From Escallonia rubra (Eukaryota > Streptophyta > Magnoliopsida > Escalloniales > Escalloniaceae): a stretch of DNA of 64,000 nt. The notes below the pieces were generated by a model. That model did not search any database and was not told the DNA's origin. It saw only the letters and a program-made list of their open reading frames with translations. Position 1 is the first letter of the stretch. The number at the start of each line of letters is the position of its first letter. The translations under genes were made by a program, and so were the position numbers. The stretch is from positions 1 to 64,000 of the forward strand of contig JAVXUO010001086.1 in the NCBI GenBank assembly GCA_033065855.1. The letters are read 5' to 3'. This document shows positions 45,601 to 57,837 of the stretch, piece after piece.

Positions 45601-48047
45601 GCTGAGGGGTTTGAAAACCAATCACTCGAGAATGTACGCCATTAATGAGGTAAATCGCAGATTTAACAGCTTCCCCCCAATAGAATTGAGGCATGTTCAT
45701 TCCAAAAAGTGAGGCACGAACCACCTCCATTATCAATATATTCTTCCCTTCTGCTAAGTCATTATGTTACGGAGTGTAGGTGTTAGAAGTATGGTGTTGA
45801 ATCCCTCGTTGGCTCAGAAACTTGCCAAATGACGTATCCACAAACTCCATTGCGTTGTCAAATTGCCAGACCCGAATTTGCCGCTGATACTGAGTGCCCA
45901 TCATATTATAAAATTTCTGAAAAGCTGTAAACAACACTCTTTTTATGAACCAAAGACACCCAAGTCATTCTAGTGCATTCATTAATAAATGTGATAAAGT
46001 AACGAGCCGTAGAAAGAGAGGGAACTTTCACATAACCCCAAACATCAAAATGAATAACCACAAAAGGTTCTGGACATTTATTCAAACTTGGTAAATAAGG
46101 AATACTTTGGCTTTTAGCCAGTTCACATACATCACAATGGAAATCAGAAATATTCAAACTTGTAAAAAGAAGAGGTTTTAATCTTTTGAGATAGCCAAAA
46201 GAAACATGTCCTAATTATCGGTGCCATTACCAGACATCCATTCAAGCTTTTTCTTCATTATTAGTTGATACCATGACTAAAATTTTGTCCCCCATTCTCT
46301 GTCAAATCCAGGTAATAGAGTTTGCCCCATTTAATACCACAACCAAGAATCTTCTGGGTCAGAATATCCTAAAAAACACAAAATGAGGGCCAGAAAGTTA
46401 CAGTACAATCAAGAGAGGTGATAATTTGGCTGACTGACAAAAAGTTATATTCAAGCAACGGAACAACCAAAACAGTATCTAGTGTAAGAGCACTAGACAA
46501 AACGACAGGTCGTTCTCTAGTAATAGGAAAGATACTACCATTAGCCGTTAAAATAACCGACTAGGGTGATAGATGGACATATTACAACTGGCCAAAGTCT
46601 CTAGTCATATGGTTGGATGCACCTGTATAAATAATCTAAGTACTATTCTTAGAAGTTGCAGAAAATACATTTGCCTTACCAACCGAAACTGGTGAGCAAC
46701 ATTTGTTGTAGCTTGTGAGTTTTCCTCTACATTTGGTTGGACTTTCTCAATAGATGTTACCATGGCTTTCCTTGCTACCTTTTTTCTTGGGTTCATTGAG
46801 AAGTCCCACCATCAGGATAGCCAATGATTTCGTAACACTGCTATTTCAAGTGACTTTTTCACCACAGTGACTACAAACAAAGTTGTTAGATCTGCTTGTT
46901 GATTGATTATTTTGATTTTTTGTCAAACCAGATGAGGATCCTTAATGGGTTTGGTTGGCCAGCATAGCCAAGTTCTCCGAGATTGGTCGAGAACCTCTCA
47001 TGGTCTGCCTTTGTTGATGTTCTCCTTCTCACATATGCATATGTGCTTTTCAAGTTGAATTTTGGGCCCTTTCATAAGATTTCTCCACGGACCTGATCAA
47101 ATTCGAAATCAAGTCCTCTCAGAAAAATATGAACTCGAAGCCTGGCCATCGCCGAATGTAATTGTACCACCCTTTCAACTGTTTCTTCTTGAGAGGTATT
47201 TCTGTGATCAAATTCCTGAAAAATAGCAACAAGTTCATTATAGTATGTGGACAAAGATCTACCATTTTGTGTAGTAGAGATAGATTTCTGATTCAATTCA
47301 AAAAGACGGGTTTCGTTTGATCCATCATAGAAGGTTTTCGACACAGCCTCCCATATTCCCTTAGCTATGGAGAGGCGAATAAGCCAGCTTTTCATGTTGC
47401 ATATTCCGTTGCATCAGTTACAGACTCATCGAGTCAATAAGCCAGCTTTTCACTCTGTGATTTTTGATGATCCATGTTGCGTGGGTGGGATCTTCAGTGG
47501 CTGGCTTCTTCGTTTCTCCGGTGGGATAATCGGCTTTGTTACGAGCGCCAACACACATCTCCATAAGCTGAGACAACAATGGGTAACTGATCTCATTCAG
47601 GATGATACTGGTAGAAAACGCAGTGTTGTCTTGTTGAATAATAATTTGTGGTGTTGGGTTATTTGGTACAACTGGAACAATGAGATCGAAATCAGCGATT
47701 TAGTTTCAGAAGGTGAGGGAAGACAACTCTGATTTGGTGATGGTGAGCAGCTTTCAGACATGCTCTGCTACCATGTAAAACAAAAGAATTTTGAGAATAG
47801 TTCATTGTATCATTCTTTTTCAATATAGAGCTCTATATATACAATTACATCTTGAGAAAAAAAGAAAGTTATTCTATTGTAAGGAAACTATACACAAGAT
47901 CTGTCAAATAACTATTCTAAGGAAACTATATACAAGATCTGTCAAATAAAAAAATCCTATAATTGTGACACGATTCCTATAATTATGAAATCAGACAATT
48001 GACCAAAAGATTCCTATGATTACGGAATCAGATATCTCATGCCAACA
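42616..48047 (-). mobile_element. Ty1/copia LTR retrotransposon fossil
   Basis: An old, broken copia element on the minus strand. Parts: LTRs at 42616-42786 and 47774-48047; primer-binding site complementary to initiator Met-tRNA (TGGTAGCAGAGCA on the minus strand) at 47761-47773; polypurine tract beside the left LTR at about 42787-42797; gag-like region about 46600-47400; integrase-like region about 45070-46160; reverse transcriptase about 44630-44990; RNase H about 42800-43330. The gag, integrase, RT, RNase H order is the copia order. It carries many breaks, at least ten, and is not functional. Where the LTRs can be compared, roughly one position in eight differs, suggesting an age of millions of years. 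It sits in the duplicated NIPA9 tail and is itself host to a hAT-like element. Confidence 0.92.
43809..44615. mobile_element. hAT-like element inserted in the copia fossil
   Basis: The ends are TAGACCTGGCAC and inverted TAGACCTGG. A perfect 8-bp target duplication, ATCTGAAT, lies at 43801-43808 and 44616-44623. Both ends are packed with TACCCG/GGGTACC motifs. The 807-bp body has an internal tandem duplication (about 44088-44210 and 44230-44335, sharing GACCAGATCTGATGATCTTGAA-like sequence). It has no transposase. It must be younger than the copia element it interrupts. Confidence 0.92.
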
Positions 48048-48225
48048 ATATTGATCTTCATTTTATTTTGTGCTTATATATTGGACGTTCTCATATATTG
48101 AAGGCTTAATCCGCCCATTTGTCGAACCTTTTCTTCCTTCGATATGTTACATTTTTCTCCTTTTTTTCATGCCTTAACTATCTGTCTATCTATCTACACC
48201 ATAGAGGCTTAATTACACACCAAAC
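48048..48225 (+). pseudogene. Duplicate NIPA9 3' flank (right part)
   Basis: From TTGATCTTCATTTTATTTTG to CACACCAAACCT this continues the NIPA9 3' flank copy that stops at 42615, and matches 35170-35355 of the source. It shows that the copia fossil entered after the duplication. Confidence 0.88.
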
Positions 48226-51200
48226 CTTTTTTCAAAAGTTGCATCTCCACTAGTAAAAATGCTTAATTACACACCAAGGTTTTTCAAATGTTGCAGATAT
48301 AACCCTGACATTAGCACCCAGAATTTTAAGTTTATATTTCGTTGCAATCAATGAAAAAAGCAATGGTGGAACCATTAGGCAAGGTTAAAGGATGAAATCA
48401 ATGTCACGATGCTTCCCTTTGACCACCAGGGTCGTCACCACTTTTTTGACATCTTTTTCAGCTCCAATCAAAAAAATAAAATGAAAAGAAATTCTATTTT
48501 TACTGCTAATTTTGTTACTTGATTTCCAATCTAAAGAAGAAAATAGTCAGTTATTTTCATTGGTGGTGTTTGTCACCATCTTCCTTTATTTAAGCCAAAA
48601 GACACTAATCGTTACGCCAAAAACCCCAAGTTGCCAAGGAACACACGTACGTGTGCACACACTCACTTACATATCATCTCGCTCAAGCTTTAACACACAA
48701 GTCAGATAACTCCCTTTAACTCAACTAAGTCAATTTTATTAATCTCTGCAACTTTAGACTTCAATTTCAATTATCGACCTCCAGTATCTCGAACAATAAT
48801 ATGCCATATGAACAAAAATCAGTTGATTGGGCTACGATTAGCAAATTTCTAATTTTTAAAGGAAGGACCTATCACTTCTAGTATCTATCATCGTGAAATT
48901 TGTTTTTTTTAAGGTTTTAATTGAATTGGATTCTCAATAAGGTTTTCTAAGGTGGGTTTAAGTCATTCAAAGAGTTTCGGAGTGTGATTAAAGGCATAGA
49001 TTTCACCTAGTGGATTGGTACAGGGAGAAGGTGATACCGGTGAGGTAATAAGCGACAACAATGGGATTCTAAGCTGATGTGTGTCAATATGCATGAATTC
49101 CTGATTAACGGTTCTATACTTGCCTGCTCACCTCCTCCAAAGTAACAAAACATGCAAACCATATACTGAGAAAGATTATAATCATCTCCTCAAGGGCTTC
49201 ATTTACTTCATCTAGATTTTGACCTGAGAAGTAATCCTTGCAAATGAACTTTTCTAGTCTCCTAACAATCCCCTTTACATTATCACATGGGGTGTACATT
49301 CTTGTGGCCATTGTAGTGAAAAATGCTCACTCACGAGAAAACCATTTCGAAGAACCCTTGAAAGAGGATTTTGCTGAAGCCCTAGAAAAATATATCTATA
49401 TACAAAATTGCTTCCCTTATATATTGCTTGCCTCGGCACCGAGGCAAGCAATCATGTCCGCTACCTAAGCCAACCTTTTACCCCATTAATCTTGTATCCA
49501 TCTTGGTGTGTTGCTCACAAGCCCCTAGCCGGACAGTAGACGACTTGAAACAAAACTTGAATGTCCTTTCCACAAATAATGACTCCTACCTATTTTTACA
49601 GACATCCACCTCTTCAATGGACGGACATGACTCAATCCTCCAACTAAATTTATTCTTCTGAAGTATTCTCCATCTTTCTACCTATCTTTAGAACACACAG
49701 GAGCAATTTTGTCCGGTTAGCGCATATGACAGTCCAATTAGTGTCTGCACAACAAAAAAACCTCCCACGTTGTACGGGGTGTTACAATAAGGCCACTCTC
49801 ACTCATCCCCATCAAATATATACATATCTTACTATTTTAATTCTTCTTTTTGGTCATATTGTTATAGGTAGAGCGCCCTTACGGTGAAGTCTTTTTTAAA
49901 CTTTCATAAATGCCCATGCATTATACCTTAAACTACTCTAGAATAGACAACAAACTTATAAGAAAGATATTAAGCTTGGTCAATTATTTTCCTCTTTTTC
50001 TCTCTTACCAAGAACTGCCCCACCATACCCTACAAGTACAATTTGGTAGTTCTGAAAGTGAGTCCTATGAATAGAAGTGACTTAGTGAAAATGGTTGAAC
50101 AAGAACTGCACAAACAAAAAAGGGAACAAAATGTCTCCAATTTAAAATTCAAGAATGTCAATATCATTTATTCTCACACTTTGTGGGAATGTATAGGTAT
50201 GAAATAATATATATTATTGAGTGAGAGGTAAACCAAAGTAAAGTACAGTAAAACACTAAGGTTACATTACTAATTGAACTTCGACTACTCACAAATTTCG
50301 TTTACCATTTTGCGGGGAGGAATACATTATCGTAGACATTAGTGGGATGAAAGTAAATCTTTTCAATACGTTTAAAACGAAGTGCTACATGTGAAGATTA
50401 CCATATCATAAACTATCTAAAACTTTTTTTTTATTACGGGCATCTTTTACAAGCGCAAGATGAAAAAGAATGTAGAGGGGTAATAAAAAGCTTCAATAGT
50501 GAGATAGTAAACATGTGTGTTGTATCAATTTAAACTTTTTGTTTTGTCCAACAATTTATGATTGTTGTTTTGGAATGAATTGCTTGCAAAACTCAATGTG
50601 ATAATGTATTATTCACGGCATGTCATTAATGTTTGATTGGTAATAAAAGTTTGCGTGCATATCATGCACAAGTACTCTTTCTTGATATTGTTGTTATAGC
50701 GCTGCTTATCATTAGAAACTAAACATTTCGTATTTTTCAAGTGTTTGACTGACGATTTATAGAAAGACTTAGAAGAATCACTAAAAATGAAAAAGAAATC
50801 GAAGAGTCAATTCCAATTTTGGGTCCTTTCATAAGATTTCAGGTTTTTGTTTTGCACTTTTATTGCCTCTTTAGTAATCTTGTAACAAGAAAAGTAACTT
50901 TCTTTTCTATCATAAAAAAATTGATTTCGTCTGTCAGTTTTTGCTGGACATGCATACCGTGACCTGAAATCAGTTTATGCATGCAACTACAGTGATGGTG
51001 AGGTACACTTTTTTTTTCCTGATCAGGGTCTATAATTGTATTTAAGTTCTAGAAACTTTGGTTATGTGTGTGTAAACCTGACCAACCAACCCTAGGCCCG
51101 TCTTGCCATCTCATGGAAAAACCAACTGGGATGGAGCAGAACGAAGATCTGCGGACAAGGATTTCGATTCAGGTCCTGATGATAGTAATTCGATCATGTG

Positions 51201-51740
51201 GCTACGTTTAAAAATCACTTTGGTGTTCATAACTTTACAAATAGTATCACTCCTTAACAAATCCTTATGATAACGTAACCGCTTCCGCAACACTCACAAT
51301 AATATTCAAAAGAATGATCAATGAAAAATTTGCAACTTAATCGAAGCAACAAATTTTCTATACCAAGCATATATGGATAATCTTTCCAAAAGGCTAACAA
51401 AAATTGTTAATGGATCAAGCCTTGGCTCTAAATGTGTGACAGTAATAATCATAACGGATAATAATTACCACCCATCAAATAAGCTTAATATATGATATCG
51501 AAAAATAAACAATTACATTCCTGAGAGCCTGTAACAAACTTTCTAGACAAAATGATTACAACTTAAGGATAAGGCCATCAAAACTTCAACATTTCGTGCT
51601 ATTTCTCAATTCTTAGGCATTAACATATATGACTAAATGGATGCAAAATAATAATAAACGTGGTTACTGGAACTTGATCCAGTAAAGTAATGTCCATATA
51701 TGTAAATAGAAAATACAATGCTGATCAATATGGTCAAGAG
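48226..51740. other. Intergenic, no supported gene
   Basis: The beginning has a second short copy of CTTAATTACACACCAA (48269). A 65-codon minus-strand frame (49114-49311) has an ATATATAA box about 90 bp upstream of its ATG and a GTGAGC donor-like site near its end; I do not recognise the product and do not call it a gene. The remainder is AT-rich with nothing recognised. Confidence 0.4.
49423..49452. repeat. Perfect 14-bp palindrome with 2-base centre
   Basis: The arms ATTGCTTGCCTCGG (49423-49436) and CCGAGGCAAGCAAT (49439-49452) are exact reverse complements. Confidence 0.92.
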
Positions 51741-52060
51741 TGACTCTGATACCAACTGTTAGCATCATTGCAGAATAAACGACACTTATGACTTACCTTC
51801 AGCCATGATTGATCAAGTATTATTGTTTTCTCTTGTCGATCTGAATAATTCACGAACACATCTTCTTCACCCAATCTCTATGCCTCACGAATTTGCAAAT
51901 CTATATCTATGCAACCCTTTTCTTATAAATACGTAATGAATTTTAGTAAGTGAAAGAGCCTTCTAACCTGTGCAAGTCTCTTCATTTATGATGAGAGATG
52001 ATGAAAATCACAGGCATCACGCAATTGCTAGGCGAGGAACCCTTTTTGTTTTACAAAACC
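51741..52060 (-). mobile_element. Possible LTR-element fossil end (copia-type PBS)
   Basis: On the minus strand GCTAACA-GT-TGGTATCAGAGTC reads like an LTR end followed by an initiator Met-tRNA primer-binding site (plus strand about 51741-51763). A TGTTAGC start with TATAAATA-like sequence further on fits an LTR. No coding parts were recognised around it; it would be an old, broken or short element. Borders are guesses. Confidence 0.3.
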
Positions 52061-52189
52061 TTTTATACAGACTTCTATCCATCATGAAAGTTGTAATTGC
52101 CCATAACTTCAATTTAGTTTATTAGAAATAAGCTATCCATAACCAGATTCAATTAGTGCGGATACACTTAGCCGTTATAATCTGAAAAA

Positions 52190-52225
52190 TTGTCATTTAG
52201 GCGACTTTTGTCGCCTAAATGACAA
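52190..52225. repeat. Perfect 16-bp hairpin with TTTT loop
   Basis: Arms 52190-52205 and 52210-52225 are exact reverse complements around TTTT. Next to it the block TTTATTAGAAATAAGCTATCCATAA... is duplicated (about 52117 and 52238). Confidence 0.92.
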
Positions 52226-53084
52226 AAGTGGCCTAAGTTTATTAGAAATAAGCTATCCATAATCACAAAAGTGTCCTAAGTTAGGCCACTCTTGTCTCCT
52301 ACTTAGAGGACGAGAGGAGTTAGTAGGAGAGAGACATGGGTAACATTAAACGGGTCGTTGTGAATTGCCTCCAAAACATAGGGTCTATAAGTCAAGTACT
52401 GGCTAGGAAGGATAAAGTTTGGAAAGCTACATAACAACACTTTTTTTTTTTTTTTTTCAAAAGTAATTATCATACTTGCATAAGCAGCGCCTTGAAAATA
52501 AATATGACGAGAACTCGTCCCAAACTCGGCGGGTCGTCCCCCGGGGTTCCGCCACCGACCCACTGACGCACCACCAAGCCCCAGGAGTCACCCATTGTAT
52601 TTAAGTATTTATGAGATCTGGGCAAGCTGCTACATGTTCCCGCCAGCAAAAAGGACGAAATCTTGTCCTGAACTCAGTGGAAATGTTTCATGAAATGAGA
52701 GGCACACATGTTCCACCATAGCCCTTCAGAGCTCTGCAATATACTGACCAAAAGACCATCGCGAACAGGTCATATAACTGGCAACGTGACCTGCCACATT
52801 GTGGGGGAGCAACCTTTAATTCAAATATCACACAAGTACTAGAAGCTGTCTCGGCCATTTGGCCCCCCATTCAGTACATGATCTCTGGAAAATTCCATGT
52901 GAGTTTGCAGTTGGCACCCCTTTATAGAGGACAAACTTGTCTAAGAATACTACATAGAACTGGGACCAAGCTGAAAATCAAGCACATGTGCTATATTCAC
53001 TACCATTTGTACTTGTAGAAATGTCAAGAATGGCTGTTACCAGCAATTTTGAGGAAGAATGAGTTTAGGAGGTCATTTTACTTT
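52226..53084. other. Intergenic, nothing recognised
   Basis: The open frames at 52303-52563 and 52688-52870 on the minus strand have no recognisable domain. A T run lies at 52441-52458. Confidence 0.4.
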
Positions 53085-54075
53085 TAGGTCCTCTTTATTT
53101 CACAAAAAATATTTTTCGTACTTTTTGTTGTTTGGCGTGCTCATCGAAAAAACTATTTACGAAAAATATTTACGGTCCACACAAAAAAAAAGGCAAATTC
53201 CTAATAAAACGATTTACAAAAATAAAAAGGAGATCGAAGTCATTTAAAACCTCTCTATCTCCCCCCACCCCCAGCTGTGATCATGACTGTCGCCGTTGCA
53301 ACTGCACCAACATTGCTAGGGCAATCTTCTCACCCCACGACCCATCCACATCCTCGCAAAATCTCTTACAGTGAGCGGCAGTTGGAAAGTGTTGGTGGTG
53401 GTGGCCGACGAAGATGATTGGGCTCGTGGTTACTGATCAGGCTGGTGGTTACGACATCGGTTATAGGTCGTGGCTTGAGGTGCATAGTGCCTCATGGCTT
53501 ATGACAGTCGGAAACATGGTGGTGTTTGAAGGTTGATGCTTTCAAAGGTGGTGGTGGTTGTGGCTCAGTTTGTGAAAGTTGATTTTGGGGTGATCGATGG
53601 TTGTGGTGGGTGGATGGTGACAGTTACTACTTGGGGTGATTCCCCTCGCTGGTGTTGGGTGCGGCAATGAGTGCAACAACGATGTGTCGAACATATAGTG
53701 GGTTTTTTTATGTCGATTCGCTGGTTTTGGGTGATCATTGAGTGCCAATCTTGGATGGTATAGTGGAGGTGTGTGGGAAACTGGTGGTGATCCTAATCAG
53801 TGATGTGGTAGGTGTTGGTTTTCGTGATGGAGTTGGAGGGTTGGATGGGAAATGGCTGGTGGCGATAGCTAGGTGTTTGACATCTTGAATAGTTTTTTTT
53901 TTACTTTATTGTGGTTGTATGCGTTGTGGTGTTTAGAGAGAGGTCCTTAAGTTTTTTGGTTAGAGGTAGTTCCATCGTTTTTCTATGTATCGTCCAAAGT
54001 ACTGCAAATAAAATTTTTGAACACTTTTTAGGCACCTACTATTTTCCAGAAAGTATTTTCCAAATAGCGTTACAA
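53085..54075. repeat. Possible eroded TIR element
   Basis: CACAAAAAATATTTTTCGTAC at the left and inverted GGAAAATACTTTCTGG at the right are loosely complementary. They flank a middle rich in GGTGGTGG/CACCGGC-like motifs, the same style as other non-autonomous DNA elements in the window. No target duplication was found. Confidence 0.3.
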
Positions 54076-55072
54076 TGACTACTATGCAGGTCTGGATTTC
54101 GCCGTCTTACGACATTCAGACATTGTATCATCAAATATACCAGTCATGCTCGACAAGTAAACGGTGGACATTCAAGCACCAAGTGCATAACATAGCATGA
54201 ACAAGCTGTTGATGTTACGAGTGAAAATGAAGGGAAATTCTGCTTCTACACCCTGTTATAGTCTTTTTGCATCGCATTCCTCGCTAAAAGAGCGATAGGT
54301 GAAAGCATACAACTTTTAAGTGACGAACGGGGTTGAGGACAATCACATGTGATGAGAGCCTTACTCTCTTTTGACCTGGTGAGGGGCAATCCCGGAATGG
54401 TTCAATCAGTAAACAGAAAAAAGAATGCTCAGGTGAAGCTCCAGAGCATCTATTCACAGCAAGCCTTGCATCCACAATCACCACTTTCATCTTCTCCTAG
54501 AGACATGAAAAAGGTGTGACAGTCTTCTTATAGACATCACTGAAGGCTAGAAAACCACTAGGTACCTTCTATATTGCTACCAGCTCAGTGGAATCTAAAG
54601 TATTTTCCATCCTTGAGGAGGACTTGGACAACAGAAGTGAATTTATTTGGCTATGTACGGAACCAAGCACAACTCCCCCGATAAATTATAGTTGATTGCT
54701 GAAAATAATACCTCGAGAACCTACCACTTGACTGTTCTGGTCCTAAGCTCTCGCGCTGCAGGATCCATTTTCTTGGCAATAGAATATTTTCCAGCGATTT
54801 TGCACATCAAATAATGTCCCTCTCATCTGTGGTAACAGATGATATGACCAAACAATAGTGACTTCATGGAACCATTCCATCATTAACTCTATAATTCTTG
54901 TGAAGACAGCAACTATGATTCCAATAGAACTCAAACCACAAAGAATGGGGAAAGTACATAGTACTGCGTCTTCTGTGGACAACGTGAACAGATTCTTATA
55001 CACAATTCAATCTATCATGAATCAAATTAGGAATCAATTTGAGTAGAAGTCTAGCTACCACCAACTAGAATA
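54076..55072. other. 3' side of the LOG gene, nothing else recognised
   Basis: Probably includes the LOG 3' UTR next to 55072 on the minus strand. Open frames on both strands have no recognised domain. Confidence 0.4.
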
Positions 55073-57470
55073 TCATTGTGGGTTCTTTTCCTTTGAATAA
55101 TTACCCAGTTGCTCCATCTCCCAGCTCTCATGAGGGGCAACATTGTCGTGTGAAGGAGTGTATTGCTGCAAAGTAAAACAAAACCATACACGTTAATTGC
55201 ATATGGATAGTATTAAGGCGTCTTCTTTTCCCTTGAACAGTTCTACTTTATGATACTCCAAGATCTTCTATATTTAGGAAACTTCCCATCACAAAAGAAA
55301 AATATTTTTTGGATGCCGGAGTACAAAAAAGCAGCGAAAAAAAGAAAGAATAAGCACTCGATGAACTTTCAGAATGTTGAGACAACAGAAAGAACAGAGC
55401 CACATGCTTTTGTAGGAGGGTTCCTATGTCAGGGGCCCCATGAACCTCTTGTTCCAACATCTCCTTTCTAGTTGGCACCCTCATAAAAAAGCTGACTTGA
55501 CTATATATACCACTGGTAATTAATTATCCGTTCATTAATAATCGTTTCAAGAATCCATGATTTAGAGGAAAGGTCTAACCGAAATCTGGTGAAGTGGTTT
55601 TCACTTAATTACACCAATTGCAAGTGGTACGTGCATCACGGTATCTATTGCTCTTAAAAGCAAATTTGTATAAACATTAGCCTTCACGACATTAGATTAC
55701 TACAATTGCAGTAAATGAAACTGAAGGTAAAAGAGAATAAAAATCACTCTTCCAGGTCAGCTAAGTACCTCCATCGCTATTAAAAGCTCTTTGGCTGTTG
55801 GAGCAGAGAGAACTATGTGCCGAGCACCTGGCTTGATGAAACCTTCTTTAACACCATTATCGAATAATGCAAGCAAACTGTTGTAGTACCCATCAACATT
55901 TAGCAAACCAACCTGTAAAGAGAATCATCCAGATACGGCATTAATTGGTATTCACCTCAGCCAAGGTCTTAGAGGAATAAAGACTGAACTCACCGGTTTT
56001 TTATGAATTCCAAGCTGTGACCATGTTATCATCTCCAAAACCTCTTCCATTGTGCCATATCCTCCTGAAATTAGATTTTAGGACAAAACATTTATGCTCA
56101 TACTTGCATATATCAAGTTATTCACACATTGAAAATATAAGGTAGCAAGACAAGGACGTTTATACATTTTCTTTAAAAATCAGAAAATTTTCAAATATTT
56201 ACCAGGAAGAGCAATAAAGGCATCGGACTGGCGAGCCATTTCAGCTTTGCGCTCATGCATATCTAACACGATTCTTACTTCTCCAACAGTTTCACCGGAT
56301 ATCTGTCCATCATTACTGATGTCAATGATCAACTAATGTTTACTTGGCACATTATTTCAGCAGGCCTTAAAATTGACGTACTTCCACCATAGAAAGCTAA
56401 CACTCACTGACAAAACACCACAGAACTAACGTTCTCCTAAATCATCTCCAGTAGAAATTGAAATGTTGATAAGAAGTACTTCCAAAAGTGGCTGTACAAA
56501 AGTAAATTCTTGATGACTACTTTTGAACAAGAAGAAGAGAGTCCAGAACCATAAATGACATTCAATTACCATTTTAGAATACAAGTAAATGAATGGTTTG
56601 ATTTAGTTCGATTAGTGGTATCCTACTGAATATTGATAATGTAAGTATGCAGATGAAAAAGCATGGATACCTCAAGGGGCACAAGAGCCTTTGGTATAAC
56701 CCTGCAAGTGAAGAGCAATCAAGGAATGAGCAAGTGTTATGAGTACTTATGACGTTACCAGGAAAGCCTTTCTTTCGTTGATATATAGGTTGATCAAGGC
56801 ATATCTTATTAACTTACCCTAAAACATGGCAGCCTCCATCATATACTTTCTGGGAGATCAAACCCATCAAGCCAACACTTCCACCGCCATAAACCAAGTC
56901 TATCTTTCTATTCACCTGTAATCAAAACACAAGTAAATAAGAATACACAAGAAAATGTCCCCAAAAGACAACAATATAAGAGCCAAATCAAAATATTCCC
57001 CATTGAAAGAAGTGACCAAATGCAGCAAGTATGAAGCAAATATAGCATCCCCTAAAGTTTTACTTGAAACAACTCTGTCCTATGTCAGAATGGCCTGTGC
57101 AATTCAACTACTACTCAGATATGACTTATATACTACAAAAGCACAAAGAAATTTATATGAGACCAGAAGCCAAACCCTTCACTCATTATCAAACGGCATA
57201 GAGAAAAATATCACAAACCCAATTCACAAACTTACCACTAAGTCAAACTATCATATCTGAAACAGAAAACACGGGAAAGAAACAAAGAGACCAAGTTGAA
57301 CCAAAATCAAGATTCTCTAAAAGAGAGCATATAATCAAGAGAGAAGTTACAAAACACACCAGTTCAATCCCCAAATCAACAGTAGCATCGCTGAATACTT
57401 GTCTGCGACCAGGATGGCTTCCACAAAAGACACAAACCCTTTTGAACTTGCTACTTGTATTTTCTTCCAT
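55073..57470 (-). CDS. LOG8: Cytokinin riboside 5'-monophosphate phosphoribohydrolase LOG (LOG8-like)
   Basis: This enzyme releases active free-base cytokinin from cytokinin riboside monophosphate in one step in the cytosol. Seven exons on the minus strand: 57470-57360, 56915-56818, 56701-56671, 56302-56203, 56064-55994, 55912-55769 and 55165-55073. They sum to 648 bp, 215 residues, the usual LOG length. The N-terminus is [23 protein letters not shown] lies at 46-55; MHERKAEM at 95-102 supplies the conserved Arg98 and Lys99; PGGYGTMEE at 113-121 is the family signature, split by intron 4. All splice sites are GT-AG. The C-terminus [18 protein letters not shown] is acidic and variable, as in LOG8-type members. 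The start is the only ATG before the CVFCGS core. No damage is seen. The LOG8 assignment is helped by neighbouring NIPA9 and DUF3511. Confidence 0.95.
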
Positions 57471-57837
57471 TCAACAAGCACTCCTCAATTCAATCCTAAT
57501 GGACTCAAACCAATCAAACCTTGCACATTATCTCACTCGTACTTAAAATACTGATATGAAAGACAATTTGGGTTTGAATTGGTAAATTAAGCAACTGATG
57601 TCAGTCAATCATCAAAGCATCTTCAACGTGTGAGTGTATATTTGCACGCAGACATAAAATATGATGATCAATATATAAAAAAACACAAGAAGCCCACATG
57701 CTCCGTTCCCTTTCTGATCCAACGTCTGTTTGTCGGTATCTAAGATTATCTTTAAATATCGATTTTTTTATTAAAGAAAACTATTAATTAAAGTAAAGAA
57801 ACATTTTGATTTCTTATCCGATGCAAATTCTTGTAGC
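57471..57837 (-). promoter_or_regulatory. Upstream region of the LOG gene
   Basis: AT-rich sequence directly before the LOG start on the minus strand. TATA-like motifs occur (for example ATATATAAAA around 57670), but no single box can be chosen. Two long tandem duplicates follow further upstream. Confidence 0.3.

Noticed and set aside
45129-45605. Plus-strand open frames within the copia fossil
   Set aside because: Antisense to the minus-strand integrase-like region; no independent support.
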